Shown in pieces: positions 11,360-20,416 of a stretch of 64,000 nt of DNA. Source of the stretch: Parabacteroides goldsteinii. GTDB taxonomy: Bacteria > Bacteroidota > Bacteroidia > Bacteroidales > Tannerellaceae. Numbering within the stretch: position 1 is the first letter of the stretch; each line of letters opens with the position of its first letter. The position numbers and the translations under genes were made by a program. Below the pieces are notes generated by a model. That model worked only from the letters and a program-made list of their open reading frames with translations. It was not told where the DNA came from and ran no database searches. The stretch lies in assembly GCF_015550595.1 (NCBI RefSeq), contig NZ_JADNBB010000005.1, positions 1-64,000 on the forward strand, read 5' to 3'.

Positions 11360-12616
11360 GTGAATGCATTGACGTACATATTAATATCATTAGCTTTCTC
11401 AGCTTTTTTTTCAGGGATGGAGATCGCATTTATCTCTTCAAACAAGCTGAGGCACGAACTGGATAAAAAGAATAAAACTATAGCCGGAAAGATACTGGAT
11501 ATCTTTTACCGGAATCCGAACCAGTTTATTTCTACGATGCTGGTCGGCAATAATATTGCGTTGGTTGTGTATGGTTTGCAGATGGCAATTATATTGGAAC
11601 CATTCATTGCAAGGTTCGTAGACAATGAAGCGCTGATCGTATTCGTACAATCGATCATTTCAACCCTTTTGATTTTATTCACAGGAGAGTTTATCCCGAA
11701 AACGATCTTTAAACTGAATCCCAACTTTTCACTGAACCTGTTTTCGGTACCTCTATTCATTATATATATATTATTATATCCTATCTCCAAGTTTTCAGCA
11801 CTTGTTTCGTATCTGATTTTAAAACTGATAGGAGTAAAGGAGGTATCAGGTTCTACGGCCCGTACGCTGGGCAAGGTGGATCTGGACTTTTTTATACAAC
11901 AAAGTATCGACGATGCTCCGTCCAATTCGGATATGGATACGGAAGTGAAGATCTTTCAGAATGCCCTGGACTTCTCAAATGTGCGGTTGCGCGATTGTAT
12001 CGTTCCGAGGACAGAGATCGTTGCTTGCGACACAACAGTCAATATAGAGGAACTCCGTTCTAAATTTATTGAGACGGGTTTGTCGAAGATATTGATATAT
12101 AACGAAAATATAGACGATATTATAGGTTATATCCATTCTTCGGAATTGTTTAAGAACCCGGAAGATTGGACGCAGAATATAAAAGATATTTCCATTGTGC
12201 CGGAAACGATGGCTGCGAATAAACTGATGAAGATATTAATGCAGGAAAAGAAAAGCCTGGCTGTCGTGGTAGACGAGTTTGGCGGTACATCCGGAATTGT
12301 GACTTTGGAAGACCTTGTGGAAGAGATCTTCGGAGAGATTGAAGATGAACACGACATGAAGTCGTACGTTGCCCGAAAGGTGGCGGATGACGAGTATCTT
12401 GTATCCGGCCGTATGGAGATCGATTCATTGAATGAAAAGTTCAATCTTGAGCTTCCGGAGTCGGACGACTATGTGACGATTGCCGGGTATATTTTACATT
12501 TCTATCAAAAATTTCCTAAATTGAATGAATCAATCGTAATTGATAAGTATACGTTCAAAATAATAAAAGTTACAGCTACAAAAATAGAACTTGTACGAAT
12601 GAAAGTAGGTGGTTAA
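11360..12616 (+). CDS. CNNM/CorC-type membrane protein with CBS pair (GldE-like)
   Basis: The 418-aa protein has an N-terminal DUF21/CNNM membrane domain (about 1-190, with three to four helices and the opening FSAFFSGMEIAFISSN), a CBS pair (about 205-330, VPRTEIVACD and VVVDEFGGTSGIVTLEDLVEEIFGEI) and a C-terminal CorC/HlyC domain. These proteins are often called hemolysins but are linked to Mg2+/Co2+ handling; in Bacteroidota the related GldE belongs to the gliding group. The start is the GTG at 11360, one base after the lptC stop. An ion-transport or regulatory role is likely. Confidence 0.87.
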   Translation: MNALTYILISLAFSAFFSGMEIAFISSNKLRHELDKKNKTIAGKILDIFYRNPNQFISTMLVGNNIALVVYGLQMAIILEPFIARFVDNEALIVFVQSIISTLLILFTGEFIPKTIFKLNPNFSLNLFSVPLFIIYILLYPISKFSALVSYLILKLIGVKEVSGSTARTLGKVDLDFFIQQSIDDAPSNSDMDTEVKIFQNALDFSNVRLRDCIVPRTEIVACDTTVNIEELRSKFIETGLSKILIYNENIDDIIGYIHSSELFKNPEDWTQNIKDISIVPETMAANKLMKILMQEKKSLAVVVDEFGGTSGIVTLEDLVEEIFGEIEDEHDMKSYVARKVADDEYLVSGRMEIDSLNEKFNLELPESDDYVTIAGYILHFYQKFPKLNESIVIDKYTFKIIKVTATKIELVRMKVGG

Positions 12617-12659
12617 TGAAAAAAAACGGAATAAAAGATGTAACAAATCCTTTTTTTCG

Positions 12660-12667
12660 TATCTTCG
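12660..12667 (+). promoter_or_regulatory. Possible -7 promoter motif for the PpiD-like gene
   Basis: TATCTTCG matches TAnnTTTG at 7 of 8 defined or free positions (one T to C change) and sits 46 bp before the ATG at 12714. It may give the PpiD-like gene its own transcript within the run. Confidence 0.4.
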
Positions 12668-12713
12668 TGCCCTTAAACTGTAAAATATAAACTTTAAAAA
12701 TAAATAACGATAA

Positions 12714-14852
12714 ATGGCTACGCTGGAAAAAATCAGAAGCAAAGCAGGACTGCTCGTACTCGTTGTGGGGTTGGCGCTGTTCGCTTTTATCATTGGAGAC
12801 TTTTTGAACTCCGGTTCTACTTATTTCAGACAATCTCAGGAGAGAGTTGCTAAGGTTGACGGGGAAGTAATTAAAATTCAGGATTATCAGGGACGTATTG
12901 ACGAAATGACCGAGATGTATAAAATGCAGTCTGGTCAGAGCAGCCTTCCTGAGGAATATATGAATCAGATCCGTCAGTCGGTATTCGATGCGATGGTACA
13001 GGAAGTTGTACTGGATGAAGCAACTGATAAATTAGGTATGCAGGTTGGTCCGGAAGAACTGTTTGATATGGTTCAGGGTGAAAACATTTCACCGATGATC
13101 CAACAGATGCAGATGTTCGTTAATCCGCAGACCGGACAATTCGACAAAACAGCTTTGTTGAACTTCCTGAAGACTATCGATGACGATAATATCGCAAACT
13201 ATCCTGCAGACCAGCAGGCACAGTTGATCCAGGCTCGTAACTTCTGGTTGTTCTGGGAAAAGAACATCAAACGTCAGCGTCTGGAACAAAAATATACAAC
13301 TTTGTTAAGCAAGGCTGTTTCTGCAAATGTACTGGATGCAAAAGAAGCTTTCAATGATGTTTCAGAAAACTCAGACATCGTATATGCTATGCAGTCGTAT
13401 GCAAGTATTCCCGATTCGACAGTTGATGTTAGCAAGAGCGAAATTGAAAAGCTGTACAACCAGCGCAAAGAGCTTTACAAACAAAAAGAAGGTAAGGTTA
13501 TTAAATACATCGCTGTTGATATTCGTCCGAGCCAGGAAGACTATGACAAAGCGAGTGCAGATATCGAATCTTTGAAAGAAGAATTCAAGACTTCAGAAAA
13601 GGTTGCTGATATTGTAAATGAAAATTCGGAAGTACCTTATATGGATGCTTTCTTCACTGAAAATGCATTTGATCCGGAAATGAAGCAGTTCGCAACTACT
13701 GCCGAAGTTGGTGCTGTGTACGGTCCGGTATTCGATAATGACAAATACAGAATGTTTAAGCTGGTTGACAAGACAGTTGCTCCTGACTCGGTAAAAGTAA
13801 GTCATATCATGTTGGCTAACACGGGTGACGAAGCTCGTACAACTGTTTTGGCTGATAGCTTGATGAACGTACTGAAGAATGGTGGTGACTTTGCTGAACT
13901 GGCAAAACAATTCTCTGCTGACCAGGCTGCTGAAAATGGTGGTGAGCTGGGATGGTTTACAGAAATCACTGCACTGAGAGGTGTAAACGACGATTTCAAA
14001 AATGCCGTATTCTCAACTCCGGTGAATAATGTAGTAAAAGTAAAATCTTTATACGGTACTCACTTGGTAAAGGTTACTGAAAAAACAAATAATGTGAATA
14101 AGTACAAGGTGGCTGATATCGATATGACTGTATCTCCGAGCTCTAAAACTTATAGCAACATTTACAATGAGTTGAATCAGTTCATTTCAAAGAACAGCGA
14201 TCTGGCTAAGTTGGATGATGCAGCTAAAGAAGCTGGTTATAACCTGATCTCAGGTGTAACTGTAACAGCCGACAACCAGACTTTGGGTAGCATTAAAAAT
14301 TCTCGTCCGGTAATCCGTTGGGCTTTCCAGAACGATAAAGGTAAAATCTCTGAGATCTTCGAATGTGACGATAAGTTTGTTATTGCAGGTGTTGAAGGTA
14401 CTTTGAAAGAAGGTTATCGTTCTGTTGCTTCTGTTACTCCGGCTTTGAGAGCTGAACTGGCTGCTCAGAAGAAGGGTGAAAAGATCGCAGCCGATCTGAA
14501 AGCTAAAAATCTGACATCTATCGATGCTTATGCAGATGCAATGGGTTCAAGAGTAGACTCTGTTAAGTTTATCAACTTTGGAACACGTCGTATTGCCGGT
14601 ATCGGTGTAGAACCGAAAATGAATGCAATGGTTTCTATTGCAGAGGTTGGTCAGTTGAGCGAACCTGTAATTGGAAACAATGGCGTATATGTATTCAAAG
14701 TATATGACAGAAACAAAGATGCTAAAGAATTCAATGAAGCTGACGAAATCCGCACATTGGATGCTTCTAACGCATATCGTTTCGGCTTCCAGGCTATCCA
14801 GTCACTGGTGAACAAAGCAGAAGTAGAAGATAACCGAGTACGTTTCTTCTAA
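12714..14852 (+). CDS. Membrane-anchored periplasmic chaperone/peptidyl-prolyl isomerase, PpiD-like
   Basis: The 712-aa protein has one N-terminal membrane anchor (about residues 11-33, GLLVLVVGLALFAFIIGDF) and a SurA/PpiD-type N-terminal chaperone region with the early Gln-rich helices. A parvulin (PPIC) domain lies near residues 360-460 (VKVSHIMLAN, ADSLMNVLKNGGDFAELAKQ, NGGELGWF), followed by a second, more degenerate parvulin-like segment. This matches PpiD, which helps newly exported proteins fold at the Sec exit. The last gene of the coaX-to-terminator run, it ends 45 bp before a strong hairpin terminator. Confidence 0.88.
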   Translation: MATLEKIRSKAGLLVLVVGLALFAFIIGDFLNSGSTYFRQSQERVAKVDGEVIKIQDYQGRIDEMTEMYKMQSGQSSLPEEYMNQIRQSVFDAMVQEVVLDEATDKLGMQVGPEELFDMVQGENISPMIQQMQMFVNPQTGQFDKTALLNFLKTIDDDNIANYPADQQAQLIQARNFWLFWEKNIKRQRLEQKYTTLLSKAVSANVLDAKEAFNDVSENSDIVYAMQSYASIPDSTVDVSKSEIEKLYNQRKELYKQKEGKVIKYIAVDIRPSQEDYDKASADIESLKEEFKTSEKVADIVNENSEVPYMDAFFTENAFDPEMKQFATTAEVGAVYGPVFDNDKYRMFKLVDKTVAPDSVKVSHIMLANTGDEARTTVLADSLMNVLKNGGDFAELAKQFSADQAAENGGELGWFTEITALRGVNDDFKNAVFSTPVNNVVKVKSLYGTHLVKVTEKTNNVNKYKVADIDMTVSPSSKTYSNIYNELNQFISKNSDLAKLDDAAKEAGYNLISGVTVTADNQTLGSIKNSRPVIRWAFQNDKGKISEIFECDDKFVIAGVEGTLKEGYRSVASVTPALRAELAAQKKGEKIAADLKAKNLTSIDAYADAMGSRVDSVKFINFGTRRIAGIGVEPKMNAMVSIAEVGQLSEPVIGNNGVYVFKVYDRNKDAKEFNEADEIRTLDASNAYRFGFQAIQSLVNKAEVEDNRVRFF

Positions 14853-14896
14853 TTTGAAATAAAGATAACAAAAGGTAATAACTCTACCTTTAATAG

Positions 14897-14934
14897 AAAG
14901 CTGCCGGACTTATTCAGAAAAGTCCGGCAGCTTT
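14897..14934 (+). terminator. Rho-independent terminator after the PpiD-like gene
   Basis: A perfect 15-bp stem (14897-14911 with 14920-14934) and an 8-nt loop are followed by T's through 14938. It closes the coaX-to-PpiD run. Confidence 0.93.
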
Positions 14935-14937
14935 TTT

Positions 14938-14945
14938 TATCTTTG
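14938..14945 (+). promoter_or_regulatory. -7 promoter motif of rlmN
   Basis: TATCTTTG matches TAnnTTTG exactly and begins in the T tract of the preceding terminator. The transcript should begin near 14952, so translation must start at the ATG at 14976 and not at the upstream in-frame codon. Confidence 0.7.
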
Positions 14946-14975
14946 TACCGGATTAATCGTTATATAAATAAAACA

Positions 14976-16007
14976 ATGCAAGAGAAAAGACGATTGTTGG
15001 GCATGACGCTGGACGAACTGAAGGAGGTGGCTGCAGAGACCGGATTACCTGGTTATGCTGCTAAACAGATGGCCGACTGGCTGTATAAGAAGAAAGTTAC
15101 CTCTATCGCTGAAATGACTAATATTGCGGCAGCTAAACGGACACAATTGGAAGAGTCTTTTGAAGTGGGTGCCGTTCCGCCTGTAGATTGTATGAAGTCG
15201 GTAGACGGAACGATAAAATATTTGTTTGCTGCCGGTACTGGTAACTTTGTCGAGGCTGTTTATATCCCGACAGACGATCGTGCAACTTTGTGTGTCTCTT
15301 CCCAGGTCGGATGTAAAATGAACTGTCTGTTCTGTATGACCGGAAAACAGGGGTTTACAATGAACCTTACAGCTAATCAGATACTGAATCAGATACAATC
15401 TCTGCCGGAATCCGACAGTCTAACGAATCTGGTCTTTATGGGAATGGGAGAGCCGTTGGATAATGTGGACGAACTTTTTAAAGTTCTTGAGATCCTGACA
15501 TCCTCCTATGGATATGCCTGGAGCCCTAAAAGGATAACGGTTTCGACAATCGGTGTTGCCAAGGGGTTGAAACGGTTTTTGGAGGAGAGCGACTGTCATC
15601 TGGCCGTAAGCCTACATTCTCCTTATCATGAAGAGCGATTGTCGTTAATGCCTGTGGAAAAAGCTTATCCGGCACAAAGTATCATCGAGTTACTTAAGGG
15701 ATATGATTTCTCACACCAGCGGCGGGTGTCATTTGAATATATTGTTTTTAAAAATTTAAACGATAGTCCGCAACATGCTAAAGCATTGATTTGTTTATTA
15801 AAGACCTTGGACTGCCGGGTAAACCTGATCCGTTTTCATGCTATACCCGATGTTCCGTTGGAAAGTTCGGATCTGGTAAAGATGGAAACATTTCGCGATA
15901 TATTGAATAATGCCGGAATAATCTGTACGATTCGGGCTTCCAGGGGGGAAGATATATTTGCTGCTTGTGGAATGTTGTCCACTGCTAAAAAACAACAAAA
16001 GGGATAG
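14976..16007 (+). CDS. rlmN: Dual-specificity RNA methyltransferase RlmN
   Basis: RlmN is a radical-SAM enzyme that methylates C2 of A2503 in 23S rRNA and A37 in some tRNAs. The 343-aa protein has the CxxxCxxC cluster (CKMNCLFC) with the SAM-binding GMGEPLDN motif, and the C-terminal cysteine in FAACGM needed for the methyl-transfer intermediate. The 5' part holds the typical N-terminal domain (GMTLDELKEVAAETGLPGYAAKQ). The start at 14976 agrees with the promoter position. It is followed by the DUF4837 lipoprotein and pdxA. Confidence 0.96.
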   Translation: MQEKRRLLGMTLDELKEVAAETGLPGYAAKQMADWLYKKKVTSIAEMTNIAAAKRTQLEESFEVGAVPPVDCMKSVDGTIKYLFAAGTGNFVEAVYIPTDDRATLCVSSQVGCKMNCLFCMTGKQGFTMNLTANQILNQIQSLPESDSLTNLVFMGMGEPLDNVDELFKVLEILTSSYGYAWSPKRITVSTIGVAKGLKRFLEESDCHLAVSLHSPYHEERLSLMPVEKAYPAQSIIELLKGYDFSHQRRVSFEYIVFKNLNDSPQHAKALICLLKTLDCRVNLIRFHAIPDVPLESSDLVKMETFRDILNNAGIICTIRASRGEDIFAACGMLSTAKKQQKG

Positions 16008-16034
16008 AATACAAGTCATTTAAGAGAAAAGAAT

Positions 16035-16042
16035 TATATTTG
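16035..16042 (+). promoter_or_regulatory. -7 promoter motif of DUF4837/pdxA
   Basis: TATATTTG matches TAnnTTTG. Transcription would begin near 16049, 12 nt before the ATG at 16061, which supports that start over the one at 16040. Confidence 0.6.
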
Positions 16043-16060
16043 TGTTATAAAAGAATGGGT

Positions 16061-17098
16061 ATGAAAAAGATTTCTTTACTGATTAGCTTATCCGTGTTTC
16101 TGGTATTGCTGGGAGCATGCAGCTCTGGGTCGGTTGGAAAACGGGCTACAGGACTTGCTTATGAAGTCGTTGTTGTAATGAAAAAAGCAAACTGGGATGG
16201 CCCTTCGGGAATGGCTGTTAAAAAAGAGCTGACATCCGATGTCCCGGGACTTCCTCAATCTGAACCCGCATTAAAAATAACTTATGTGGATCCTTCTCAA
16301 TTCGATGGGTTATTGACTTATGTCCGTAATATTCTGATCGTAAATATCGATCCTGCTATTTATACGAAAGCTTCTGTAAGTTATGAAAACGACCGTTGGG
16401 CAAATGGGCAGGTGGTCGTAACATTAAATGCCCCTTCTCCGGAAGCTATCATCGAATATACGGAAGCACATCCGAAAGCATTGGTCGATTTCTTCGTAAA
16501 GACGGAAATGAATCGTGCCATGAATCAGTTGCAGAAAGATTATAGTACGGTCGTTATGGATAATCTGAAAAATAATCATGACCTGATGCTCAATGCTCCG
16601 GCGAATATGACTTATTATCGTGATACTACTGATTTCTTTTGGGCATCCAATAATGCGAACACCGGACGTACTGATTTAATCGTATATACATTCCCTTATA
16701 CGGATCCAAATACTTTTACTGCCGAGTATTTGGTAGCAAAGCGTGATTCTGTATTGAAAAAGAATTTGCCGGGAGCTTTTCCTGAATCTTATATGGCAAC
16801 CGAAACGCGTGCCGATGTAAGTTACACGCCGATAACAGTGAATGGACAGTATTGTGGCGTGTTACGCGGTTTATGGAAAATGGTCGGTGATATGATGGGT
16901 GGGCCGTTTGTCAGCCATGTTCGCCTGGATGAAAAGAACAACCGGGTCGTTGTGGCCGAAGGTTTTGTTTTTGCCCCGGAGACAGATAAACGTAATTTCA
17001 TTCGTCGTATAGAGGCTGCATTATATACACTTCGTCTGCCGGGTGAATTTAACAAGTCCGTAGATGAAACGCTGGATATTCCTGAAAATAAGAAATAA
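16061..17098 (+). CDS. DUF4837 family lipoprotein
   Basis: A 345-aa protein with a lipoprotein signal peptide (LLGACSSGS near residue 19). The rest matches the Bacteroidota DUF4837 family: an opening strand AYEVVVVMKKANWDGP, a middle region rich in short helices, and VSHVRLDEKNNRVVVAEGFVFAP near the end. The function of the family is unknown. It is anchored in the envelope, and pdxA follows 13 bp downstream, so the two are probably co-transcribed. Confidence 0.85.
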   Translation: MKKISLLISLSVFLVLLGACSSGSVGKRATGLAYEVVVVMKKANWDGPSGMAVKKELTSDVPGLPQSEPALKITYVDPSQFDGLLTYVRNILIVNIDPAIYTKASVSYENDRWANGQVVVTLNAPSPEAIIEYTEAHPKALVDFFVKTEMNRAMNQLQKDYSTVVMDNLKNNHDLMLNAPANMTYYRDTTDFFWASNNANTGRTDLIVYTFPYTDPNTFTAEYLVAKRDSVLKKNLPGAFPESYMATETRADVSYTPITVNGQYCGVLRGLWKMVGDMMGGPFVSHVRLDEKNNRVVVAEGFVFAPETDKRNFIRRIEAALYTLRLPGEFNKSVDETLDIPENKK

Positions 17099-17111
17099 AC
17101 AAACATAATAT

Positions 17112-18230
17112 ATGGAAGAACGATTGATAAAGGTGGGCATTACCCACGGAGATATAAATGGCATCGGATATGAGGTGATATTGAAAACATTCTCAGATGC
17201 CAGGGTAGCAGAACTTTGTACTCCGATCATATACGGTTCGTCAAAGATTGCCGCCTATCACCGGAAAGCACTGGAGCTGCCCCCTGTGAATATGAATATT
17301 ATCTCTCAGGCAGAGGATGCCGGTGTTAACCGCGTTAATATTATTAACTGTGTGGATGACGAGACGAAGGTCGAGTTGTCACAATCGACAACTATTGCCG
17401 GTGAAGCTGCTTTTCTGTCGCTGGAAGCTGCAGTCGCAGATCTGAAACGTGGTGCTGTCGATGTTTTACTGACAGCACCGATCAACAAGCATAATATACA
17501 AAATGACCAGTTCCATTTTCCGGGTCATACGGAATATCTGGAAGAACGTTTTGGCGGAGTAGGCCGGAAAGCCTTGATGATCCTGATGAAGGATAGTTTG
17601 CGGGTTGCTTTGGTGACCGGACATATTCCTCTTTCGGAAGTTCCATCCAGGATAACCGTGGAAGATATTATGTCGAAATTGCGTATATTCAATCAATCGC
17701 TCAAGCAGGATTTCGGAATCGTAAAGCCACGTATTGCCGTATTATCTTTAAATCCTCATGCAGGAGACAACGGTCTGCTGGGAAAGGAAGAAGAAACGAT
17801 TATTATCCCGGCAATGCAAGAGGCAGAGAAAAGAGGTGTAATGTCTTTCGGACCTTATGCCGCCGACGGATTCTTCGGGTCGCAGATGTATGATAAATTT
17901 GACGGTGTCCTGGCTATGTATCATGATCAGGGACTGGCTCCATTCAAGACGCTGGCGATGGATGACGGAGTTAATTATACGGCCGGTTTGTCTGTAGTAC
18001 GTACTTCTCCGGCACATGGTACTGCTTATGATATCGCAGGGCAGAATATAGCTTCGGAAGAGTCTTTCCGCCAGGCTTTGTATGCTGCCCTGGATATTTA
18101 TCAGAACCGGTTGATCTATCGTGAAGCAACAGCCAATCCACTCCGTAAACAATATTTTGATAAAGGAGGCGATAATGAAAAGCTGGATCTTACTAAGGAG
18201 GACGATGATACGGATGTATGTCCTCAATAA
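17112..18230 (+). CDS. pdxA: 4-hydroxythreonine-4-phosphate dehydrogenase
   Basis: PdxA oxidises 4-phosphohydroxy-L-threonine in the DXP-dependent route to pyridoxal 5'-phosphate. The 372-aa protein shows the family landmarks: KVGITHGDINGIGYEVI at the start, LTAPINKHNI and FPGHTEYLEE in the middle, LNPHAGDNGLLGKEE, MYHDQGLAPFKTLAMDDGVN and SPAHGTAYDIAGQN. The PGHTEYL and LNPHAG histidines and the YHDQG histidine are the metal ligands in known enzymes. A Glu/Asp-rich tail of about 25 residues follows the domain. Confidence 0.96.
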   Translation: MEERLIKVGITHGDINGIGYEVILKTFSDARVAELCTPIIYGSSKIAAYHRKALELPPVNMNIISQAEDAGVNRVNIINCVDDETKVELSQSTTIAGEAAFLSLEAAVADLKRGAVDVLLTAPINKHNIQNDQFHFPGHTEYLEERFGGVGRKALMILMKDSLRVALVTGHIPLSEVPSRITVEDIMSKLRIFNQSLKQDFGIVKPRIAVLSLNPHAGDNGLLGKEEETIIIPAMQEAEKRGVMSFGPYAADGFFGSQMYDKFDGVLAMYHDQGLAPFKTLAMDDGVNYTAGLSVVRTSPAHGTAYDIAGQNIASEESFRQALYAALDIYQNRLIYREATANPLRKQYFDKGGDNEKLDLTKEDDDTDVCPQ

Positions 18231-18276
18231 ATTACGCTTTTTGACTTCAAACTTTTTTTGATAAGAAAAGTTTACG

Positions 18277-18284
18277 TAAGTTTG
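18277..18284 (+). promoter_or_regulatory. -7 promoter motif of the lipid-type cluster
   Basis: TAAGTTTG matches TAnnTTTG, 25 bp upstream of the ATG at 18309. It is the only consensus motif found before the four co-directional genes 18309-21244. Confidence 0.6.
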
Positions 18285-18308
18285 TGGTTTCAAATTGCAA
18301 CATGAATT

Positions 18309-18776
18309 ATGTTTAAAGATAAAACGATCGTATATACCTCCGGAACGTTTGATATGTTCCACTATAATCACCTGCGGATGATCAATTATGCCCGTAGCCT
18401 GGCTGATATTCTTATTGTAGGTGTGAGTACGGATGAACTGGTCTCTTCTTATAAGGCGAATCCTATTATTCCTTTTAATGAACGTCTTCAGATCATTGAA
18501 GCATTGAAAACGCCTGATATTGTGATACCGCAACATACATTGGATCATACGGAGATAGTAAAAAAACTGAATATCGATGCATTTGTTGTGGGTGACGACT
18601 GGTTCGGTAAATATGATTATCTGAAAGATTTGGGTGTGCAGGTCTTTTATTTCCCTTACGGAACAGGAGTGTCTTCTTCCAACCTGAAGAAAACGATCCA
18701 TGACTCTTATGAGGAAAATCTGAAATATCAACGACATGCTAAACCTGCAACTGTAAAAGGCAAAGGGGAGGAATAA
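18309..18776 (+). CDS. Nucleotidyltransferase of the TagD/cytidylyltransferase type
   Basis: A 155-aa cytidylyltransferase-like protein. It has the N-terminal GTFDMFHYNHLRMI (nucleotide-binding HxxH), the GVSTDELV segment, and a C-terminal TGVSSSNLKKTI that stands in for the ISTT/S motif. Relatives activate phospho-alcohols with CTP (glycerol-3-phosphate, ethanolamine phosphate). With a CDP-alcohol phosphatidyltransferase two genes downstream, it probably makes the CDP-activated alcohol; the actual substrate is unknown. It is the first gene of a tight four-gene group (gaps of 9, 7 and 7 bp). Confidence 0.85.
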   Translation: MFKDKTIVYTSGTFDMFHYNHLRMINYARSLADILIVGVSTDELVSSYKANPIIPFNERLQIIEALKTPDIVIPQHTLDHTEIVKKLNIDAFVVGDDWFGKYDYLKDLGVQVFYFPYGTGVSSSNLKKTIHDSYEENLKYQRHAKPATVKGKGEE

Positions 18777-18785
18777 AAACGACTC

Positions 18786-19514
18786 ATGGAAAAATATGCT
18801 TTAATTACCGGTGGTACGAAAGGTATAGGTAAAGCGGTGGCTTTCTGTTTAGGTAAAGCCGGGTATAACCTTGTGCTTACTTATGCTTCCGATCCGAATA
18901 CTGCAGAACATACCAGAGAGGAATTTCAGCAGCAATTACAAATTAAAGTGTTTGTATTGCAGGCTGATGTAACAGACAAAGATTCCATAGAAAAAATATA
19001 TACTTATTTGCAGGAAAGAGATTTGCTGCTTAATGCAGTAGTCTTTAATGCCGGCCTTACCTGTCGTGACTCTTTTGAAGATTTGTCACTGGAGGATTGG
19101 GAACGGGTATTTTTTGCCAATGTACATTTTCCTGTGTTCTTTCTACAACGCATTGTCAGACGCATAAATAAGGGAGGCAGTGTCGTATTTACCGGCTCTC
19201 TTATGGGAATTCAACCTCATTCGGTGTCTTTGGCTTACGGTGTAACAAAAAGTGCCGTACATGCCCTTGTGAAAAATCTGGTTAAGTTTCTTACGCCTTA
19301 TGAGTTGCGTGTGAATGCAGTGGCTCCCGGATTTGTAGATACGGAATGGCAGAAAACAAAACCGGCAGAGATACGCCGGAATATAGAGAATAAGGTTTCT
19401 CTCGGTCGTTTTTGTGATCCGGAAGAGCTAGCTGAAGTATATAAGATGTTAATTGAAAATAGTTATTTTAATGGCGAAGTGGTCGTTGTAGACGGCGGTT
19501 ATTCGTATAAATAA
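18786..19514 (+). CDS. Short-chain dehydrogenase/reductase, FabG-like
   Basis: A 242-aa classical SDR. It has the cofactor motif ITGGTKGIGKA at residues 8-18, FNAGLT in the middle, and the catalytic Ser with YGVTK (SLAYGVTKSAVHALVKN), then APGFVDTEW and a C-terminal VVVDGGYSYK. The position between a cytidylyltransferase and a CDP-alcohol transferase suggests it reduces a precursor of the head-group or backbone. A general FabG-type 3-oxoacyl-ACP reductase role cannot be excluded. Confidence 0.85.
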   Translation: MEKYALITGGTKGIGKAVAFCLGKAGYNLVLTYASDPNTAEHTREEFQQQLQIKVFVLQADVTDKDSIEKIYTYLQERDLLLNAVVFNAGLTCRDSFEDLSLEDWERVFFANVHFPVFFLQRIVRRINKGGSVVFTGSLMGIQPHSVSLAYGVTKSAVHALVKNLVKFLTPYELRVNAVAPGFVDTEWQKTKPAEIRRNIENKVSLGRFCDPEELAEVYKMLIENSYFNGEVVVVDGGYSYK

Positions 19515-19521
19515 TAGATAG

Positions 19522-20409
19522 ATGAGTAATTTGGATAAGGAATACGAAGCATCGCTGAAATCGATAGAAACAGAAAATGTTGTTGACCGGGCATTTTACC
19601 GTCCGATAGGTTTCCGTATAGCTCGTATGTTACGTGGCACAGGAATTACCCCGAATATGGTAACGGTAATTTCTATATTTGTTGGAGCGGCCGTTGGTTT
19701 TATGTTTTATCATGATAATCTGGTCTATAATATTTGTGGTATATTATTATTGATTTTTGCCAATATCCTGGATTGTGTAGACGGTCAGTTGGCTCGCCTG
19801 ACAGGCATAAAGTCGGCTATCGGACGAATACTCGACGGGTTTGCCGGTGATATCTGGTTTGCATCTATCTATGTAGGGTTCGCTTTACGTTTATCACACG
19901 ATTACGGAACTCATTGGTTCTTTGCCCTGGCTGTCTTGTCCGGACTTTCCCATCTGGTACAAGCAAATATCACCGACTACTATAAAACGCTTCATCTTTA
20001 TTTTATAAGTAAGGATAAGGGTGCCGAATTTCAGTCGTTGGAACAGGTTATTGCCCGCCACAAAGAGATGAAGATGGGAATCAACAAAACATTTTATTTC
20101 CTTTACAGGGGATACACTTTACTTCAGGTAAAGGCAACTCCTGCCTTGCAGCGTATGCTGCAAAGCCTGCATGCCAAATACGGGGATGATATTCCTGAAA
20201 GTGTGCGGGTAGCTTTCCGTAAACAAAGTCGTGAATTGATGCGCTATATAGATCTACTGACATTTAACGGACGTACAATTGTTATGTTCATTGTGGTGTT
20301 GATAGGCGAGGTCTGGATTTATTTCCTGTATGAAATAATCGTGTTGAATATAGTCCTGCTATTGGCTATGCATAAACATGAAAAGATGTGCGCATCGTTT
20401 ATAGAATAA
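19522..20409 (+). CDS. CDP-alcohol phosphatidyltransferase family protein
   Basis: A 295-aa membrane enzyme with the complete CDP-OH-P motif DGx2ARx8Gx3Dx3D (VDGQLARLTGIKSAIGRILD, continuing into GFAGD), near residues 90-118. Several helices follow. It is longer than PgsA or PssA, with an insertion of about 80 residues (roughly 165-245) rich in charged helices. It should transfer a phospho-alcohol from a CDP-activated donor to a hydroxyl acceptor at the membrane. The substrate is unknown; the neighbouring cytidylyltransferase probably supplies the CDP-activated donor. Confidence 0.88.
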   Translation: MSNLDKEYEASLKSIETENVVDRAFYRPIGFRIARMLRGTGITPNMVTVISIFVGAAVGFMFYHDNLVYNICGILLLIFANILDCVDGQLARLTGIKSAIGRILDGFAGDIWFASIYVGFALRLSHDYGTHWFFALAVLSGLSHLVQANITDYYKTLHLYFISKDKGAEFQSLEQVIARHKEMKMGINKTFYFLYRGYTLLQVKATPALQRMLQSLHAKYGDDIPESVRVAFRKQSRELMRYIDLLTFNGRTIVMFIVVLIGEVWIYFLYEIIVLNIVLLLAMHKHEKMCASFIE

Positions 20410-20416
20410 ATAAAGT

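Noticed and set aside
17748-18737. 329-residue antisense open reading frame across pdxA and the cytidylyltransferase
   Set aside because: Both sense genes have intact family motifs, and the antisense product has none.
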